A DNA stretch of 64,000 bases. It comes from Amycolatopsis nalaikhensis (GTDB lineage Bacteria > Actinomycetota > Actinomycetes > Mycobacteriales > Pseudonocardiaceae). A model generated the notes under the pieces. It had not been told where the DNA came from. It saw only the letters and a list, made by a program, of their open reading frames with translations, and did not search any database. Both the position numbers and the translations under genes were made by a program. The stretch is from positions 10,237,501-10,301,500 of the forward strand of contig NZ_CP127173.1 in assembly GCF_030264295.1 (NCBI RefSeq), read 5' to 3'. Each line of letters opens with the position of its first letter. The first letter of the stretch is position 1. Shown one piece after another: positions 49,828 to 58,683 of the stretch.

Positions 49828-52800
49828 CACCCGCTCCCGAGCCGGACCAGGTCGGCGAGCTCGTCGTCGGACAGCTCGGTGATCCAGTCCTCCCCCGCGC
49901 CGACGATCGACTCGGCGAGCCCGCGCTTCTTTTCCAGCACCTGCGCGATCCGCTCTTCCAGGGTGCCTTCGGCGATGAGCCGGTGCACCTGGACGGGCCG
50001 GTCCTGCCCGATCCGGTACGCGCGGTCGGTGGCCTGGTCCTCGACGGCCGGGTTCCACCAGCGGTCGTAGTGGATGACGTGGGTGGCGCGGGTCAGGTTG
50101 AGCCCGACGCCACCGGCCTTCAGCGACAGCAGGAACACGGGGATCTCCCCGGCCTGGAACCGGTCGACCATGTCCTGCCGTTTCGACGGCGAGCTGTCGC
50201 CCGAGAGCAGTTCGGTCGGCAGGCCGCGCTCGGTGAGACGTCGTTCGAGCAGGCGGCAGAGCTGGACGTACTGGCTGAAGACGAGCACGCTCTCGCCCTC
50301 GTCGAGGATGACGTCCAGGAGTTCTTCGAAGGCCGCGAGCTTGCCGGACCGGCCGGTGAGCGCGCCGTGCGGTTCCTTGAGGAACTGCGCCGGGTGGTTG
50401 CAGATCTGCTTGAGCTCGGTGAGCAGCTGCAGCACCTGCCCGCGTCGCTTGATGCCCTGCGTTTCGCGGATTTCGGCGAGGTTTTCCCGCACGACGGCTT
50501 CGTAGAGGGTGGTCTGCTCGGCGGTGAGCGGGACGAACCGGTCGGTCTCGGTCTTGCGCGGCAGCTCGGGGGCGATGTCGGGATCGCTCTTGCGGCGCCG
50601 CAGCAGGAACGGCCGGACGGTGGCGGCGAGCCGTTCGGTGACGGCCTTGTCCCGGTCGCGTTCGATCGGCCGCGCCACGGTGCGGCGGAAGCGGTCGAGC
50701 GGGCCGAGCAGGCCGGGGGTCGTCCAGTCCACAATGGACCACAGCTCGGTGAGCCGGTTTTCGACGGGCGTGCCGGTGAGGGCCACCTTCGCCTGGGCGG
50801 GGATTTTGCGGAGTTCCTTGGCGGTGGCGGAGAGGGGATTCTTGACGTGCTGCGCCTCGTCCGCGGCGACCAGGCCCCAGTCCACTTCGGACAGGGTCTC
50901 GCGATCGCGGCGGAGGACGCCGTAGGTGGCGAGGACGACCTCGTCGGGGGCGAGGTCGTCGAGGTGGCGGCCGCCGCCGTGGAACCGGCGGACGGGGATG
51001 TGCGGGGCGAAGCGGGCGAACTCGCGCTCCCAGTTGCCGAGGAGGGACGTGGGGCAGAGGACCAGGGTAGGGCCGCCGGTGGTCGGTGGGACGGCGGCGG
51101 GCGCGGCCTCGGCGCCGGGCGCGGGTGCGACGCCGCCCACCGCGGGACCGGTGGCGCCGGGCAAGGGCTCGCCGGTCGATGCGGCGAGTTGCGGCTCGAC
51201 ACCAGCAGCCGCGGGCTCGGCGCCGCTCACGGCACGATCGGCGGCGGGCGGGCCCTCGGCGCCAGGCCAGGGCTCGCCGGTCGATGCGGCGAACCGCGGC
51301 TCGACAGCAGCGGCCGCAGACTCGGCGCGGGTCGCTGCGGCGGGCAGGCCCTCGCCTCCGGTCCGCGGCGCGCTGAGGCGCGAGAACTCCGCGCCGCCAG
51401 GCAGGCCCGCGCCACCCGTCGGCTCGCCGACACCACGCCGCGCCAGTTCGCGTCGGTGCAGGTGGAGCGCGATCAGCTGGATCGTCTTGCCCAGCCCCAT
51501 GTCATCGGCCAGGCACGCGCCCAGCCCCAGCCCCGTCATCGTCGCCAGCCACGCCAACCCCGCCTGCTGGTACGGCCGCAACGTCGCCCGCAACCCCGGC
51601 GGTGGCCCGACCTCGGCCCCCTCCCGGTCGCGGAGGCGGGACACCAGCCCGCCCAGCACCGGCGGGGCCGCGAACTCGACCCGCTCGCCGTCCAGCTCCA
51701 GCTCGCCCGTCAGCGCCGCCGCCAGTGCCTCGCCCGCCTCGAGCTTGCGCGTCCGGCCGCGGACCCTCGCCAGCAGCTGCGGATCCACCCGCACCCACTG
51801 CCCGCGCAACCGCACCAACGGCCGCTTCGCTTCGGCCAGGGCCGCTACCTCCGCCTCCGTCAGCTGCTCGCCGCCCAGGCTGAGCTGCCAGCGGAACTCC
51901 AGCAGGCTCCGCAACGCGAACTCCGGTCCCGTCACGCTCGCCGGGGCCTGGGTCGCGCTCGCCTTCGCCTTCACCTCGCCCGCGAACAACCCCTTCGACC
52001 ACAGCACCTCGATGCCCGCGCCGCCCAGCTCGCGGGCTCCGTCGGTGAGCAGGTCGACGACCTCGTCGTCCGACAGCGCCAGTGACGCCGGTGCCGGCTC
52101 GGCCAGCACCCGGCCCAACGGCGCCCACGCCCGCGCCCCGCGGCGCAGGCCCAGCAGCAGCTGCGTCTCCACCTGGTCGCCGAGGCGGCTCAGCACCGCG
52201 TCCGGTGCGTCCCACAGCGTCGCCGCCTCCACCACCAGGCTCGGCTCCGCGATGCTGCGCACCGCCAGGACCCCGGTGAACGTGTCGTCCCCCTCGACCC
52301 GCAGCAGCACCTGCACGCCACGGGGTTCGCGGGCCTCCAGCTCGGCCAGCCAGGCCGCGGCGTCCGGGCCGAGCAACGCCGGTTCGCGCGCCGCGAACGC
52401 CGGGTCGCCGACGCCGACCGGGGCCGCCGGGCTGCGGGCCAGCAAATCCGCCGTCGCGTCCCACAACGCGCGCACCAGGGAGTCAGGTGAGTGCAGGCGG
52501 ATGCGTTTCAGCCCCGTCAACGGCAGCGCGTACGCCTCCGGTGGCAACGCGCCGGCCAGTCCCCGCAGCAGCTCCTCGTCGGCGGAGTCCAGCGGGCCGA
52601 TCCGCCAGGCCGCCGCGCCGGCCGGGGAGACCGCCGGCCGCAGCCGGCCGCGCGCGACGAGGTTCACCCCCGCGTTGATCGCCGCCGACCACGCCGCGAC
52701 GGCCGGGCTCGCCTCCTCCCCCACCGCCAGCAGCCGCGGGAGGGCCCGCTCCAGCGGGACGAGCTCCGCGTCGACCTTCGTGCGCGCGAACTTCGCGCCC

Positions 52801-52922
52801 CGGGGCAGCGCGAGCTCGATCGTGGTCCCGCCCGCCACGTCTTCGCCCCACAACGCCAGCACGCCCTCCCGCGGGGGATCCGCGGGAAGGTAGGTGGCCT
52901 GGGTGCCTGCGCTGAACTCCAC
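49827..52922 (-). CDS. SNF2/HepA-type DNA translocase with Ala/Pro-rich insert
   Basis: A 1031-residue protein. An N-terminal accessory region (about 1-440) leads to the helicase core: Ala-Asp-Asp-Met-Gly-Leu-Gly-Lys-Thr near 471-480, Asp-Glu-Ala-Gln near 686, Thr-Gly-Thr-Pro-Val-Glu-Asn-Arg near 720, and Arg-Ala-Tyr-Arg-Ile-Gly-Gln near 975. Between motif I and Leu-Cys-Pro-Thr-Ser (motif Ia) lies an insert of about 120 Ala/Pro/Gly/Glu-rich residues (about 495-617) containing a tandem near-repeat with Ala-Ala-Ser-Thr-Gly-Glu-Pro. It should remodel protein-DNA complexes using ATP. It sits inside the steroid region without obvious relation to it. Confidence 0.92.
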   Translation of the reverse strand: MEFSAGTQATYLPADPPREGVLALWGEDVAGGTTIELALPRGAKFARTKVDAELVPLERALPRLLAVGEEASPAVAAWSAAINAGVNLVARGRLRPAVSPAGAAAWRIGPLDSADEELLRGLAGALPPEAYALPLTGLKRIRLHSPDSLVRALWDATADLLARSPAAPVGVGDPAFAAREPALLGPDAAAWLAELEAREPRGVQVLLRVEGDDTFTGVLAVRSIAEPSLVVEAATLWDAPDAVLSRLGDQVETQLLLGLRRGARAWAPLGRVLAEPAPASLALSDDEVVDLLTDGARELGGAGIEVLWSKGLFAGEVKAKASATQAPASVTGPEFALRSLLEFRWQLSLGGEQLTEAEVAALAEAKRPLVRLRGQWVRVDPQLLARVRGRTRKLEAGEALAAALTGELELDGERVEFAAPPVLGGLVSRLRDREGAEVGPPPGLRATLRPYQQAGLAWLATMTGLGLGACLADDMGLGKTIQLIALHLHRRELARRGVGEPTGGAGLPGGAEFSRLSAPRTGGEGLPAAATRAESAAAAVEPRFAASTGEPWPGAEGPPAADRAVSGAEPAAAGVEPQLAASTGEPLPGATGPAVGGVAPAPGAEAAPAAVPPTTGGPTLVLCPTSLLGNWEREFARFAPHIPVRRFHGGGRHLDDLAPDEVVLATYGVLRRDRETLSEVDWGLVAADEAQHVKNPLSATAKELRKIPAQAKVALTGTPVENRLTELWSIVDWTTPGLLGPLDRFRRTVARPIERDRDKAVTERLAATVRPFLLRRRKSDPDIAPELPRKTETDRFVPLTAEQTTLYEAVVRENLAEIRETQGIKRRGQVLQLLTELKQICNHPAQFLKEPHGALTGRSGKLAAFEELLDVILDEGESVLVFSQYVQLCRLLERRLTERGLPTELLSGDSSPSKRQDMVDRFQAGEIPVFLLSLKAGGVGLNLTRATHVIHYDRWWNPAVEDQATDRAYRIGQDRPVQVHRLIAEGTLEERIAQVLEKKRGLAESIVGAGEDWITELSDDELADLVRLGSG

Positions 52923-53006
52923 GCCCGCAACGCTAGAACACGACCCCGACAGTTTTGCCCTCGGCGGCGCGAACGGTCCTTTCGCGCCGTTTCACGACGC
53001 AACTCG

Positions 53007-55061
53007 TCAGCCGCGGGGCAAGCCCAGCAACCGCTCCGCCGTCAGGGACCGCAGCACCTGCGTCGTGCCGCCCGCGATCGACAGGCAGCGGGTCAGCAGG
53101 AACTCGTGCTGCGCCGGGCCGCCAGCGAGCAGCGCCCCGCTTCCCGCCAGCTCCAGCGCGAACTCCGCGACGTCCTGGCGGTGCTGCACGCCCAAGAGCT
53201 TCCGCACGCTCGACTCCGCGCCCGGGTCCTGCCCGCCGAGGCGCTTCAGCGCCGCCCGCAGGTCGAGCACGGAACCCGCCACGCCCCACGCCACGAGCGC
53301 ACCGAGCCGGTCCAGGGCGACGTCGTCGAGCGCCGAGGCGTCCACTGTGGACACCAGCGACTGGACGCTCTCCCCCACCGCGGACCCGCCGCCGATCGCG
53401 ACGCGCTCGTTGGCCAGCGTCGTGCGCGCCAGCCGCCAGCCGCCGCCCGGCGTCCCGACGACGTCGGCGTCCGGCACGAACACGTCGTCGAGGAACACCT
53501 CGTTGAACACCGCTTCGCCGGTGATCTCGCGCAACGGCCGCGTCGTGATGCCCTCGGCGCGCATGTCGACCAGGAAGTACGTGATGCCCTTGTGCTTGGG
53601 CACGTCCGGGTCGGTGCGGGCGAGGCAGATCCCCCAGTCGGCTTCGCGGGCGAGCGACGTCCACACCTTCTGCCCGGTCAGCCGCCAGCCGCCGTCGACG
53701 CGGCGGGCGGCCGTCCGCAGCGCGGCCAGGTCGGACCCCGCGCCGGGCTCGCTGAACAGCTGGCACCAGGTGATCTCCCCGCGCAGGGTGGGCCGGGCGA
53801 ACCGGGCGCGCTGCTCGTCGCTGCCGTGCTCGAGGATCGTCGGGACCGCCCACGCGCCGATCACCAGGTCGGGACGGCGGACCCCGGCCGCGGCGAGCGC
53901 GGCGTCGATCCGCAGCTGCCCGGCGGCGTCGGCGCCCCGGCCGTAGGGCGCGGGCCAGTGTGGTGTCAGCAGGCCCGCGTCCGCCAGGGCGACGCGCTGT
54001 TCGTCGAGAGGCAGTGCCGCGATCTTCGCCACCTCATCACGCAAGGCGGCGTCGTCGCCGACGTCGACGCTCAACGTGCGCTCCGTTCCCGCCAGCGCGA
54101 GCGAAGCCGCCTCACGCCGCCACGTCCCGCCGAGCCACTGCCGCAGCGCCACGGCACGCCGCAGGTAGAGGTGCGCGTCGTGCTCCCAGGTGAACCCGAT
54201 CCCGCCGAGGACCTGGACGCAGTCCTTCGCGTTGGCGACCGCCGCGTCGAGCGCGACGACGGCCGCGCTGGCCACCGACAGCGGGTGCTGCCCGGACGCC
54301 GCGTCCCAGGCCAGCGCTTCGGCCGCTTCGGCGCGGCACAGCATCTCGGCGCACAGGTGCTTGACGGCTTGGAACGCACCGATCGGCTGCCCGAACTGCT
54401 CGCGGACCTTGGCGTACTCGACGGCGATCGTCAGGCACCGCCGCGCCACGCCCGCCGCCTCCGCCGCGGCCAGGGTCGCCGCCAGTGGCGACACCGGGGG
54501 CAGCGTGAGGACGTCGGCGCGGACGCCGGAGAACCGGATGCGGGCCAGCGGGCGCGAGAAGTCGAACGCTTCCAGGGGCTCGACCGTGACGCCCGGCGTG
54601 CCCGGCGCGAGCAGGACGTGCCCGCCCTCGACCGGCACGAGCAGCCAGGTCCCGGTGTCGGCGCCGGGGACCGGCCCGGTGACGCCGTCGTCGAGGGACG
54701 GCGCGTCGAGCAGGACCGCGACGGTGGCTTCTCCTTCGGCGAGCGCCGCGAGCAGCTCCTTCACCTGGGGGATTTCCGCGAGCAGCAGCCCGGCGAGCGC
54801 GGTGCCGAGCACCGGTCCGGGAACGAGTTCTTCCGCCGCCGCGGCGAGTCCGGCGGCGAGGTCGGCGACGGTTCCGTCGGCGCCTCCGGCCACGGCTGGC
54901 AGGGCGACGCCGAAAAGGCCCAGCTCGGCGAAGCCCGCCGGAATCCCCGCTCCGGGGCCGGTTTCCGCCGCGCGCACCGCCTCTCGCGGGTGGTGCGCGG
55001 CGGACCAGGCGTGGATCGCCTCGGCCAGCGCGGCCTGTTCCTCGGTGAGCGCGACCGGCAT
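53007..55061 (-). CDS. chsE3: ChsE3 / FadE34-type double acyl-CoA dehydrogenase
   Basis: At 684 residues it equals two fused acyl-CoA dehydrogenase halves. The first half (about 1-310) ends with Gln-Val-Leu-Gly-Gly-Ile-Gly-Phe-Thr-Trp-Glu-His, holding a base-like Glu; the second (about 330-684) has Gln-Leu-Phe-Ser-Glu-Pro-Gly-Ala-Gly-Ser-Asp and Gly-Gly-Thr-Thr-Gln-Val-Leu-Arg. The mycobacterial counterpart (Rv3573c) dehydrogenates the five-carbon steroid side-chain CoA ester and is likewise divergent from kstR. The gene symbol follows this synteny. A full KstR site is 38 bases upstream. Confidence 0.9.
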   Translation of the reverse strand: MPVALTEEQAALAEAIHAWSAAHHPREAVRAAETGPGAGIPAGFAELGLFGVALPAVAGGADGTVADLAAGLAAAAEELVPGPVLGTALAGLLLAEIPQVKELLAALAEGEATVAVLLDAPSLDDGVTGPVPGADTGTWLLVPVEGGHVLLAPGTPGVTVEPLEAFDFSRPLARIRFSGVRADVLTLPPVSPLAATLAAAEAAGVARRCLTIAVEYAKVREQFGQPIGAFQAVKHLCAEMLCRAEAAEALAWDAASGQHPLSVASAAVVALDAAVANAKDCVQVLGGIGFTWEHDAHLYLRRAVALRQWLGGTWRREAASLALAGTERTLSVDVGDDAALRDEVAKIAALPLDEQRVALADAGLLTPHWPAPYGRGADAAGQLRIDAALAAAGVRRPDLVIGAWAVPTILEHGSDEQRARFARPTLRGEITWCQLFSEPGAGSDLAALRTAARRVDGGWRLTGQKVWTSLAREADWGICLARTDPDVPKHKGITYFLVDMRAEGITTRPLREITGEAVFNEVFLDDVFVPDADVVGTPGGGWRLARTTLANERVAIGGGSAVGESVQSLVSTVDASALDDVALDRLGALVAWGVAGSVLDLRAALKRLGGQDPGAESSVRKLLGVQHRQDVAEFALELAGSGALLAGGPAQHEFLLTRCLSIAGGTTQVLRSLTAERLLGLPRG

Positions 55062-55098
55062 GGGCCCTCCTCGCGGTAGGTGACGCTACTCGCGAGTG

Positions 55099-55112
55099 TA
55101 GAACGTGTTACA
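55099..55112. promoter_or_regulatory. KstR operator, chsE3 side
   Basis: TAGAACGTGTTACA is a full match to TnnAACnnGTTnnA, 38 bases from the chsE3 start on the minus strand. Confidence 0.85.
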
Positions 55113-55175
55113 GTTTTTCGGCCAGTGGGTCGGTGGTTGAACGTTTCGCCAGGACAGGTACTCTACGTCGAGAAC

Positions 55176-55189
55176 TGGAACAAGTTCCG
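55176..55189. promoter_or_regulatory. KstR operator-like site, kstR side
   Basis: TGGAACAAGTTCCG keeps both AAC and GTT halves and is a better palindrome outside them (GGAAC/GTTCC); only the last base departs from TnnAACnnGTTnnA. It is 13 bases before the kstR start, which suggests autorepression. Confidence 0.75.
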
Positions 55190-55201
55190 AAGGACGGGGG
55201 A

Positions 55202-55840
55202 ATGCCGATGCCCGGCAAGGCCAAAGCGCCGGCGAAGGCACGCGGTAACGGCCTGAGCGCGATCGGCGCCGACGAGCTCGGCTCGGCCGCCCAGCGCGAC
55301 CGGCGCCGCCGGATCATCGACGCGACCCTCGCGCTGGCTTCGAAGGGCGGCTACGACGCCGTCCAGATGCGGGCCGTCGCCGAGAAGGCCGACGTCGCAC
55401 TCGGCACGCTCTACCGGTACTTCCCGTCGAAGATCCACCTGCTCGTGTCCGGGCTGGCGCGCGAGTTCGAGCGGGCGCAGGAGAAGCTCGAACGCCAGGC
55501 CATCCCCGGCGAGACGCCCGCCGAGCGGCTGATGTTCGTCCTCGGCCGCAACACCCGGCTGATGCAGCGCGACCCGCACCTGACCGAGGCGATGGTGCGG
55601 GCGTTCATGTTCGCCGACACCTCCGCGGCCGCCGAGGTCGAGCAGGTCGGGCGCCTGATGGAGGACATGTTCGCCCAGGCGATGGGCATCACCGAGCCGA
55701 CCGAGGCCGACCGCGACATCTTCCACGTCGTCGCGGACGTCTGGATGGCCAACCTGGTGGCGTGGGTGACCCGCCGCGCCTCGGCCGCCGACGTCGCCAA
55801 CCGCCTGGAACTCTCCGTTCACCTGCTCCTGGACAAGTGA
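55202..55840 (+). CDS. kstR: KstR, TetR-family repressor of sterol catabolism
   Basis: A 212-residue TetR regulator from ATG 55202. The recognition domain reads Ala-Ser-Lys-Gly-Gly-Tyr-Asp-Ala-Val-Gln-Met-Arg-Ala-Val-Ala-Glu-Lys-Ala followed by Gly-Thr-Leu-Tyr-Arg-Tyr-Phe-Pro-Ser-Lys, very close to mycobacterial KstR as I recall it. Leu-Thr-Glu-Ala-Met-Val-Arg-Ala and Val-Ala-Asp-Val-Trp-Met-Ala-Asn-Leu are in the ligand domain. It represses the genes with TnnAACnnGTTnnA sites and is released by steroid CoA esters. Divergent from chsE3, as in mycobacteria. Confidence 0.93.
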   Translation: MPMPGKAKAPAKARGNGLSAIGADELGSAAQRDRRRRIIDATLALASKGGYDAVQMRAVAEKADVALGTLYRYFPSKIHLLVSGLAREFERAQEKLERQAIPGETPAERLMFVLGRNTRLMQRDPHLTEAMVRAFMFADTSAAAEVEQVGRLMEDMFAQAMGITEPTEADRDIFHVVADVWMANLVAWVTRRASAADVANRLELSVHLLLDK

Positions 55841-55921
55841 CAAGCGCCCCAAGGCGGCCTTGGGTGCGTCTCACGCACCGAAGGCCGCCTTGGGTGCGTC
55901 TCACGCACCGAAGGCCACATT

Positions 55922-57003
55922 GGGGTTGTTTCATCCTGGTTGTGGCTGGTCGGGGCGCTGGGTGGTGGGTGGTTGTCTGTGGTGGCAAGGGAGTGGGGTC
56001 GGGACCCGGCGTGGCGGCCCTGGAGACGGGTGAAGCCCTCGGCAAGATCGAGATGTGAGTCAACAACCCGCCGAGGGCTTCGAGCCCATTTCCTACCAGG
56101 TTGTCCTTCCGCTCTCGCAGTCGACCCTGCAGATGCTGGCCGGGCTGATCCGCACCCATCGGCGTCGGCTGCGTTCGCGCTGGCGCAAAGCCGGTCCCGC
56201 CGACCAGGCACTCGTGGTGCTCGCCGTGCTGCGTGACGACCAGCGCTTGGCTCACCTCGGCGGCGGTATGGGCGTATCGGCGTCCACGGTGCGGCGATGG
56301 GTGCTGGAAGCGATCACCCTGCTCGCCGCCCGCGCCACCCGCCTGAACCGGGTCTTGCGTCGCCAGGCCGCCCGGGGTGCGGAGGTGGTGCTGGTGGACG
56401 GCACCCTGATCCGGACCCGCCGCCGCACCGGAAAAGCGAACCGGGCCAACTACAACGGCAAACACAAACACCACGGGCTGGTCGTGCTCGCCTTGACCGA
56501 CGAAAACGGCCGGTTGCTGTGGGTGTCGGCGGCGTTGCCGGGCAAGACCGCCGACATCACCGCCGCTCGCCGGTTACGGATCCGGGAACGCCTGCACACC
56601 TATGGCTTGTCCCCGGCCGGGGACAAGGGCTTCCACGGCTGGCACAAAGACGTCCGCGACAGCTCAGCCTGCGACACCTGCGGCGGAGCATGTGAACACG
56701 TCGTGCTCACTCCCTACAAGGCCGAGACCCGGCGGCCGTTGAGCAAGGCCCAGAAGCAGGCGAACGCCGTGTTCGCGGCGATGCGGTGCGCGGTGGAGGG
56801 CGGCTTCGCCGCCCTCAAGGCCTGGCGGATCCTGGGCAAGCTCCGCCTCGACACCCGCCACGCCACCACATTGCTGCGGGCTCTGCTCGTGCTGACCCAG
56901 CACGAGCAGAGCATCCGCGACGCCGCCCGGCCAGACCCGGCCTGAGCATTACCACACACCACCAACCCGACCTGACCAGCACAAACCACGATGAAACAAC
57001 CCC
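55922..57003 (+). mobile_element. IS5-type insertion sequence with 14-bp perfect terminal repeats
   Basis: The 1082-bp element starts GGGGTTGTTTCATC (55922-55935) and ends with the exact complement (56990-57003). Imperfect similarity extends the inverted repeats to about 30 bp (TGGTT and CTGGTC are shared). A three-base ATT duplication flanks it (55919-55921 and 57004-57006). It carries one complete DDE transposase gene. Insertion inside an intergenic palindrome means no gene is broken. Confidence 0.93.
56055..56945 (+). CDS. IS5-type DDE transposase (DDE_Tnp_4 group)
   Basis: The 296-residue product has an N-terminal helix-turn-helix region (Gly-Val-Ser-Ala-Ser-Thr-Val-Arg-Arg-Trp near 77) and a DDE catalytic domain: Val-Leu-Val-Asp-Gly-Thr near 115, Ala-Gly-Asp-Lys-Gly-Phe-His-Gly near 194, and Val-Glu-Gly-Gly-Phe-Ala-Ala-Leu-Lys near 254. 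No frame break is seen, so it may be active. GTG 56055 is used as start. Confidence 0.9.
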   Translation: MSQQPAEGFEPISYQVVLPLSQSTLQMLAGLIRTHRRRLRSRWRKAGPADQALVVLAVLRDDQRLAHLGGGMGVSASTVRRWVLEAITLLAARATRLNRVLRRQAARGAEVVLVDGTLIRTRRRTGKANRANYNGKHKHHGLVVLALTDENGRLLWVSAALPGKTADITAARRLRIRERLHTYGLSPAGDKGFHGWHKDVRDSSACDTCGGACEHVVLTPYKAETRRPLSKAQKQANAVFAAMRCAVEGGFAALKAWRILGKLRLDTRHATTLLRALLVLTQHEQSIRDAARPDPA

Positions 57004-57019
57004 ATTGGGGCGCTTGGGG

Positions 57020-57850
57020 TCAGCGGTGCGCGGCGGCCAGCTCAGCCAGGTCGTCGAGCGCCTTGAGCGTCTCCGCTTCCGGCAGCGTGTCCAGCAGGAA
57101 CGTGTACCGCTCGACGCCCGCCTCGCGGAATCCGTCGATCACCTTCGGCCGCGTGTCGCCGCCGAAGACCGCGAATTCCACGTCTTCCCGCCCCTGGTCG
57201 GCCAGCCAGCGGCGAACGCGTTGCGCCTCCTCGTAACGCGTGAAGCCGCGTAGCAGCCAGCCGTCGCCGTAGCGGGCGAGCCGGTTCAACGCGGCTTCGC
57301 TCTCGCCGCCGATGTAGATCGGCGGATGCGGCTTGTGCACCGGCTTGGGCCAGGCGAAGATCGGGTCGAAGTCGACGTGCTTGCCGTGGAACTCGGCCTC
57401 GTCCTTCGTCCAGATCTCCTTGAGCGCGGCCAGCTGCTCGTCGATCAGCGCGCCGCGGGTCTTCGGGTCGGTGCCGTGGTTGCGCATCTCCTCGCGGTTC
57501 CAGCCGACGCCGACGCCGAACTGCATCCGGCCGTCGGAGATCAGGTCCAGCGACGCGACCTCCTTGGCCGTGTGGATCAGGTCGCGCTGGGGCAGCAACG
57601 CGATCCCGGTGCCGAGAAGCAGCTCCGACGTCGCCACGGCCGCGGCGCTGAGCGCCACGAACGGGTCGAGCGTGCGGTAGTACACGCGCGGCAGGTCGCC
57701 GCCGCCCGGGTACGGGCTCTCGCGGCTCACCGGGATGTGCGAATGCTCGGCCAGCCACAGCGAATCGAAGCCGCGCTCTTCCAGCGCGGCGCCCAGCACG
57801 TCCGGCCGGATGCCTTCGTCGGTCACGAACGTCGAGATCCCGAATTTCAT
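57020..57850 (-). CDS. LLM-class F420-dependent oxidoreductase
   Basis: A 276-residue luciferase-like (beta/alpha)8 protein: Ser-Leu-Trp-Leu-Ala-Glu-His-Ser-His near 30, Ser-Asp-Gly-Arg-Met-Gln-Phe-Gly-Val-Gly-Val-Gly-Trp-Asn near 105, and Pro-Pro-Ile-Tyr-Ile-Gly-Gly-Glu-Ser near 175. Such proteins use F420 or FMN. A relative (Rv3520c) belongs to the mycobacterial KstR regulon, but no KstR site is seen here, so a role in steroid metabolism is only suggested. It ends 5 bases after the family A repeat. Confidence 0.85.
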   Translation of the reverse strand: MKFGISTFVTDEGIRPDVLGAALEERGFDSLWLAEHSHIPVSRESPYPGGGDLPRVYYRTLDPFVALSAAAVATSELLLGTGIALLPQRDLIHTAKEVASLDLISDGRMQFGVGVGWNREEMRNHGTDPKTRGALIDEQLAALKEIWTKDEAEFHGKHVDFDPIFAWPKPVHKPHPPIYIGGESEAALNRLARYGDGWLLRGFTRYEEAQRVRRWLADQGREDVEFAVFGGDTRPKVIDGFREAGVERYTFLLDTLPEAETLKALDDLAELAAAHR

Positions 57851-57928
57851 GCCTCCACCACTACCACCGGGTTGACAGGGGGTGCACGATGGAAGCATCT
57901 CATCATCCGTTGAATAAGGGGGTCAGTG

Positions 57929-58624
57929 ATGGACGTCCAGGACGTGGACTTCGAAGAGCTGTACCAGGGCGCGACGCCGATGGGCCGCAAGATGCCGTGG
58001 GACCTCGGCGCCCCGCAGCCGTCGGTCGTCGCGCTCGCCGACGCCGGCGAGTTCACCGGTGACGTGCTCGACATCGGTTGCGGTCTCGGCGACAACTCCG
58101 CGTTCCTCGCCTCGCGCGGCCTGCACGTGACGGGCTTGGACGGCGCGCCGTCGGCGATCGAGCAGGCCCGTGCGCGAGCCGCGGAAAAGGGGCTGGACAT
58201 CGAGTTCGCCGTCGCGGACGCGACGAAGCTCGAGGGCTACGAAGGCCGGTTCGACACGGTGCTCGACAGCGCGCTCTACCACTGCCTGGACGAGGAGCAG
58301 CGGCGCCAGTACGTCGCGGCGCTGACCCGGGCGACGCGGCCGGGCGCGACGCTGCACCTGTTCGCCTTCTCCCCCGAGGTGCCGGACGCCTTCCCGGCGC
58401 CGTACCTGATCAGCGAGGCCAACCTGCGCGAGACGGTCGGGAAGGACTGGGCGATCGAGACGCTCGAACCCACGCTCTACACGACGTCGATGACGCCGGA
58501 GGAGCTGCGGCAGAGCGTCCGGGCGATCCTGGACCAGGACCCGGCCCAGATGGGCCGGCTGGACACGGACGAGGACGGGCGGGTCCTGGTCCCGGTCTGG
58601 CGGCTGAAGGCCACCCGCCGCTGA
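57929..58624 (+). CDS. class I SAM-dependent methyltransferase
   Basis: A 231-residue protein with the SAM motif Val-Leu-Asp-Ile-Gly-Cys-Gly-Leu-Gly-Asp near 47-56, Val-Thr-Gly-Leu-Asp-Gly-Ala near 70 (acidic ribose contact) and Ala-Val-Ala-Asp-Ala-Thr near 94. The substrate is not clear; Phe-Asp-Thr-Val-Leu-Asp-Ser-Ala-Leu-Tyr-His-Cys-Leu resembles thiopurine/tellurite-type methyltransferases. It stands alone and is divergent from the LLM gene across about 78 bases. GTG 57926 is an alternative start. Confidence 0.85.
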   Translation: MDVQDVDFEELYQGATPMGRKMPWDLGAPQPSVVALADAGEFTGDVLDIGCGLGDNSAFLASRGLHVTGLDGAPSAIEQARARAAEKGLDIEFAVADATKLEGYEGRFDTVLDSALYHCLDEEQRRQYVAALTRATRPGATLHLFAFSPEVPDAFPAPYLISEANLRETVGKDWAIETLEPTLYTTSMTPEELRQSVRAILDQDPAQMGRLDTDEDGRVLVPVWRLKATRR

Positions 58625-58629
58625 CCCCG

Positions 58630-58673
58630 TCGTGAGTGTTTAGGGCGGTTAGAACCGCCCTAAACACTCACGA
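58630..58673. terminator. perfect 21-bp palindromic terminator between convergent genes
   Basis: TCGTGAGTGTTTAGGGCGGTT (58630-58650, given in two parts: TCGTGAGTGTT and TAGGGCGGTT) pairs fully with 58653-58673 across a two-base loop. It starts six bases after the methyltransferase stop and lies ten bases from the icmF stop on the other strand. Likely terminates both. Confidence 0.75.
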
Positions 58674-58683
58674 CCGCGGGGAG

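Larger units (their letters stand above)
55842..57015. repeat. family A cruciform repeat, copy 4, split by an IS element
   Basis: The repeat begins one base after the kstR stop codon (AAGCGCCCCAAGG) and runs to ATT at 55921. It resumes at 57004 with ATTGGGGCGCTT. The two parts together rebuild the family A unit once the IS and one ATT are removed. Confidence 0.85.

Noticed and set aside
52934..52947. KstR-like half site before the SNF2 gene
   Set aside because: Only the TAGAAC half is present (TAGAACACGACCCC); the GTT half is missing, so there is no support for KstR control of SNF2.
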